Source: Kordia aestuariivivens
GTDB lineage: Bacteria; Bacteroidota; Bacteroidia; Flavobacteriales; Flavobacteriaceae
NCBI RefSeq assembly: GCF_014397005.1
Contig: NZ_JACGWS010000011.1
Span: 62,001 to 126,000, forward strand
Direction of reading: 5' to 3'
DNA: 64,000 nt
The position numbers and the translations under genes were made by a program. Position 1 is the first letter of the stretch. Each line of letters opens with the position of its first letter. The notes under the pieces were generated by a model. That model made no database searches and was not told where the DNA came from. It saw nothing but the letters and a program-made list of their open reading frames with translations. Shown in pieces: positions 61,191 to 64,000 of this stretch.

Positions 61191-62049
61191 TTTTGTTTCG
61201 ATTTTGAATTAATAATAGTTTTAAAACACAGTACAGTACTGTTTGATGTAGTGAATCTCTATTATTTTTTTGAATCAAATACTATGGATAGTGATAAAAC
61301 GAGGCAAATTCAGGCAAAACATCCGCACCTGATTGTGGGTTTTCTTACGGGTTCTCAGTGTTCAGTATTCAGTGTTCAGTGTTCAGTTTTCGGTTGTTAG
61401 ACAGTTTTCCATTACGTCATTGCAAATGCAGTGAAGCAATCTCACTCTCGATATACTAGAAACAGACTGCCGCGTCGCATACTCCTCGCAGTGACGTATT
61501 ATAGTCATAGATTCCTGCCTTCGCAGGAATGACAACAGAAAGATTAAGACTAAAAGCGAAGCGACCCAAAAGCGAAGCGACCCAAAAGCGAAGCGAACTT
61601 AATTTATCAATGTGAAAATTTGAAAATGTAACAATTACTAACCTACCAAAATACCAAGAGCGCAAGCGATACCAAAAGGCGAAGCCGCTACTAAGAGCGA
61701 AGCGACCCAACAGCGAAGCGACCCAAAAGCAAAGCGACCCAAAAGCAAAGCGACCCAACAGCGAAGCGACCCAAAAGCGAAGCAAACTTAATGTATCAAT
61801 GTGAAAATTTGAAAATGTAACAATTACGAACCTACCAAAATACCAAGAGCGCAAGCGATACTAAAAGGCGAAGCCGATACTAAGAGCGAAGCGATCCAAA
61901 AGCGAAGCGATACTAAAAGGCGAAGCCGCTACTAAAAGCGAAGCGATCCAACAGCGAAGCGATACTAACAGGCGAAGCCGAGTCCTAAAACAAAAAACCG
62001 TTCTACACAAGTGCAAAACGGTTTTTAATATATTTTAAGAAAGTACTAC
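61191..62049. repeat. 859-bp repeat region with AAAAGCGAAGCGA array
   Basis: No gene is supported. About 61422-61497 is a dispersed hairpin-type repeat also present at 55391 and 63627. TTCCTGCCTTCGCAGGAA (about 61513) is another hairpin word. From about 61546 to 61985 CCAAAAGCGAAGCGA and variants (CTACTAAAAGCGAAGC, AGGCGAAGCC) iterate. The phrase TCAATGTGAAAATTTGAAA occurs twice, so larger blocks were duplicated too. Confidence 0.8.
61993..62026 (-). terminator. Rho-independent terminator of the BI-1 family gene
   Basis: AAAAACCGTT (61993-62002) and AACGGTTTTT (62017-62026) form a 10-bp stem. On the minus strand it ends in a T-run, 23 bp beyond the stop at 62050. Confidence 0.8.
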
Positions 62050-62754
62050 TTACTCACTCATAAAGATACTCACAACATACCAGAATAGTAACATTAACGA
62101 AGCAAACAATCCTAAAGATGCTGCTACATACTGCTCTTCTTCGTATTTGTGCATCATGTTCGATGTTTGGTATAAAATAGAACCTGAAGCCAATACCACC
62201 ATTCCTACGCTAAACCACAATCCTAAAGTAAATCCTCCGAAAAGTGTTCCTGCGACGATCAATCCGATGGCTAAGAAACTTCCAATAGTAATGATCGATT
62301 TCAGAAATGAAAAGTCTTTCTTCGTTACAAATACGATTGCTGTTAATCCTGCAAACAAAGCTAAGGTCATCACAGCAGCCTGACTTAAGATGTCTGTTTC
62401 TCTAGCGCCCGATATTTCAATCGCAATATAAATTAAGGGCACAAATATAAAAGCTTCCGCAATTACATATAAGAATAAAGCGGTATGATGTACTGTTTTA
62501 TCTTTCGAACCTAATGCCATTCGTTCTACATGATTGGTGACAAACATAAATCCACCAAGTACTAGAAGCCATGTCCAACCTTGGATCATTTGCAGTCCAA
62601 TATTTACGATAAAGTCTACTTGTAAAAAGAGGTATTCTACTAGTACAAATAGCAATACTGCAAATGCTAAGTAGGTATATGTTTTTTTATAGAAAGCAAC
62701 TCTAGCATCTTCACCCAAAGCGCTAACTGGCAATATTTGATTAAATTCATTCAT
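62050..62754 (-). CDS. Bax inhibitor-1 / YccA family membrane protein
   Basis: The 234-residue protein has about seven hydrophobic segments and the family pattern, with FYKKTYTYLAFAVLLFVLVE near the N-terminus and a central LYVIAEAFIFVPLIYIAIE. Members are inner-membrane proteins, some acting as Ca2+ leak channels and some interacting with FtsH. Length is normal. The promoter upstream is near-consensus for Bacteroidota. It is monocistronic with its own terminator. Confidence 0.9.
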   Translation of the reverse strand: MNEFNQILPVSALGEDARVAFYKKTYTYLAFAVLLFVLVEYLFLQVDFIVNIGLQMIQGWTWLLVLGGFMFVTNHVERMALGSKDKTVHHTALFLYVIAEAFIFVPLIYIAIEISGARETDILSQAAVMTLALFAGLTAIVFVTKKDFSFLKSIITIGSFLAIGLIVAGTLFGGFTLGLWFSVGMVVLASGSILYQTSNMMHKYEEEQYVAASLGLFASLMLLFWYVVSIFMSE

Positions 62755-62781
62755 TGTGTTACGGTTTTTTTAATATATATC

Positions 62782-62812
62782 CAAATTTACTATTTAGTTT
62801 CGTCCCGTGCAA
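62782..62812 (-). promoter_or_regulatory. Promoter of the BI-1 family gene
   Basis: On the minus strand TTG (62810-62812) is followed after 20 nt by TAAATTTG (62782-62789), a full TTG-N20-TAnnTTTG promoter 27 nt before the ATG. It is the best-matching promoter seen in the window. Confidence 0.75.
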
Positions 62813-63876
62813 TAGCCAAGTATGTAGAATGTCTGTTAATTGTTCGTTAAAGTGGTTTTTTGGTTGTTGGTATGTTGGTATGTTGGTATGTTGGTATGTT
62901 GGTATGTTGGAAATTACTTTTACATTTTACATTTAGCATTTTACATTTAATATTTCTTTGTTCTTTGTTTATTAGGTGTTCGGTTGTGAGTTGTGAGTTG
63001 TGAGTTGTGAGTTGTGAGTTGTGAGTTGTGAGTGAAATTAATTTTACATTTTACATTTAGCATTTTACATTTGATATTTGTTTATTCGTTATTCGATATT
63101 CAATATACTTTTACATTTTACATTTTACATTTAGCATTTAGCATTTAGCATTTATAATTTTACATTTGATATTTCTCTGTTCTTTGCTCTTTGTTCTTCA
63201 ACACACTTTTACATTTTACATTTATAATTTTACATTTGATATTTCTCTGTTCTCTGCTCTCTGTTCTCTGTTCTCTGTTCTTTGTTCTTCAACACACTTT
63301 TACATTTTACATTTAGCATTTTACATTTAGCATTTTACATTTAATATTTCTTTGTTCTTTGTTTATTCGTTATTCGGTGTTCGTTATTCGATATTCGATA
63401 TTCAATATACTTTTACATTTTACATTTTACATTTAGCATTTAGCATTTATAATTTATAATTTTACATTTGATATTTCTCTGTTCTCTGTTCTTTGTTCTT
63501 CGTTTATTCGATATTCAATATACTTTTACATTTTACATTTAGCATTTTACATTTGATATTTGTTTGTTCAAGGTTCAAAACTAAAAAAATTACATCTAAC
63601 ATTCATAATTCAATATCGTGATAAGAAACGTCTTTGCGAGACGCAGTCGCGGCAATCTCACCCTCGCTATACTACACAAAGACTGCCGCGTCGCATACTC
63701 CTTGTATGCTGAGCTAAGCCGAAGTACGCAATGACGCACTGAAGAATTCTGAGCGGAGTCGAAGACTACACATTTCCAAACTCATTAACACATTTCCAAA
63801 TTAACACATCATCAAATTGGTACATTGGTACATTAAACACATTCTCCGTATCTTTACACCACAAAAAAAAAGAACG
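62813..63876. repeat. 1.06-kb low-complexity and dispersed-repeat region
   Basis: No gene is supported. Tandem TTGGTATG (about 62872-62909) and GTTGTGA (about 62988-63033) arrays are followed by many blocks of TTTTACATTTTACATTT with TAGCATTT variants. These alternate with TTCTCTGTTCTTTG and ATTCGATATTC words. From 63627 to 63705 lies another copy of the hairpin-type repeat with GAGACGCAGTCG. Confidence 0.8.
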
Positions 63877-64000
63877 ATGCTTACTTGGAAAGATATTATT
63901 CACCTCGCAACAAAAGGCAACAACAAACCTGATAGACGCGTTGAGAAAACAGAAGCCGAATGGATTGCACAGTTAACTCCTGAACAATACCGCATTACCC
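63877..64000 (+). CDS. msrB: Peptide-methionine (R)-S-oxide reductase, N-terminal fragment
   Basis: An ATG at 63877 opens a frame that leaves the window after 41 codons. The visible peptide (MLTWKDIIHLATKGN... EAEWIAQLTPEQYRIT) matches the N-terminal pattern of MsrB, where KTEAEWxxxLTPEQYRxT is characteristic. The catalytic Cys and Zn ligands lie beyond the window. MsrB repairs oxidised methionine. Confidence is limited only by the truncation. Confidence 0.85.
   Translation, partial: MLTWKDIIHLATKGNNKPDRRVEKTEAEWIAQLTPEQYRIT

Noticed and set aside
61456-61854. 132-residue open frame on the minus strand
   Set aside because: It translates the AAAAGCGAAGCGA array and a dispersed hairpin repeat (repeating FWVASLLGRFA). 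No start context or protein-like composition.
62872-63530. CRISPR array in the repeat-rich gap before msrB
   Set aside because: Units are 7-8-bp tandem words and irregular TTTTACATTT phrases with no constant-length spacers, and no cas genes are in the window.

Overview
The window looks like the chromosome of a marine member of the Flavobacteriaceae (Bacteroidota), possibly Kordia-like; the genus is a guess. The evidence is low GC, SusC/SusD pairs, type IX secretion C-terminal domains, TAnnTTTG -7 promoter elements and lipoprotein signals ending SC/AC followed by acidic residues. No rRNA, tRNA or CRISPR array was seen.

Layout. 1-3.8 kb: a HAD phosphatase cut by the window edge, upp, and a secreted endonuclease I-type nuclease. 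3.8-32.6 kb: a beta-1,3-glucan (laminarin-type) utilisation locus, all on the minus strand. Its first operon (32601 to 24202) encodes SusC, SusD, a SusE/F-like lipoprotein and a GH16. After a 515-bp gap a second operon (23686 to 6030) encodes a TIM-barrel glycosidase fused to an outer-membrane beta-barrel, binding-module lipoproteins, a second GH16, a GH149-type phosphorylase, three GH17, a GH30 and a GPH-type sugar symporter. A secreted tandem-module protein and a LacI regulator follow. The gene set implies surface cleavage by GH16, import through SusCD, periplasmic trimming by GH17/GH30, and cytoplasmic hydrolysis and phosphorolysis. A 20-bp element is shared by the upstream regions of both operons.

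33-42.8 kb: a small RiPP-type precursor gene, then the most unusual part of the window, an integron-like cassette array. Five minus-strand units (six genes of mostly unknown function) lie downstream of a XerC-like tyrosine recombinase. They are separated by attC-like long inverted repeats with GTT cores, and four of the five units have mutually complementary ends. Two complete 1682-bp IS1182-type elements and one remnant sit 3 nt from the core of three of these sites. Two halves of a dispersed repeat flank the island, as if it had inserted there.

42.9-64 kb: a sensor-propeller/LuxR-type regulator, an MscS channel, a Nudix hydrolase, and a defence-like block (hsdM, hsdS, hsdR, a reader-KAP NTPase fusion, a GIY-YIG protein, a tiny basic protein). 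A two-TM coiled-coil protein, an HU-like protein, a Bax-inhibitor-1 family protein and the start of msrB complete the window. The gaps here are filled with dispersed hairpin repeats and 7-8-bp tandem words.
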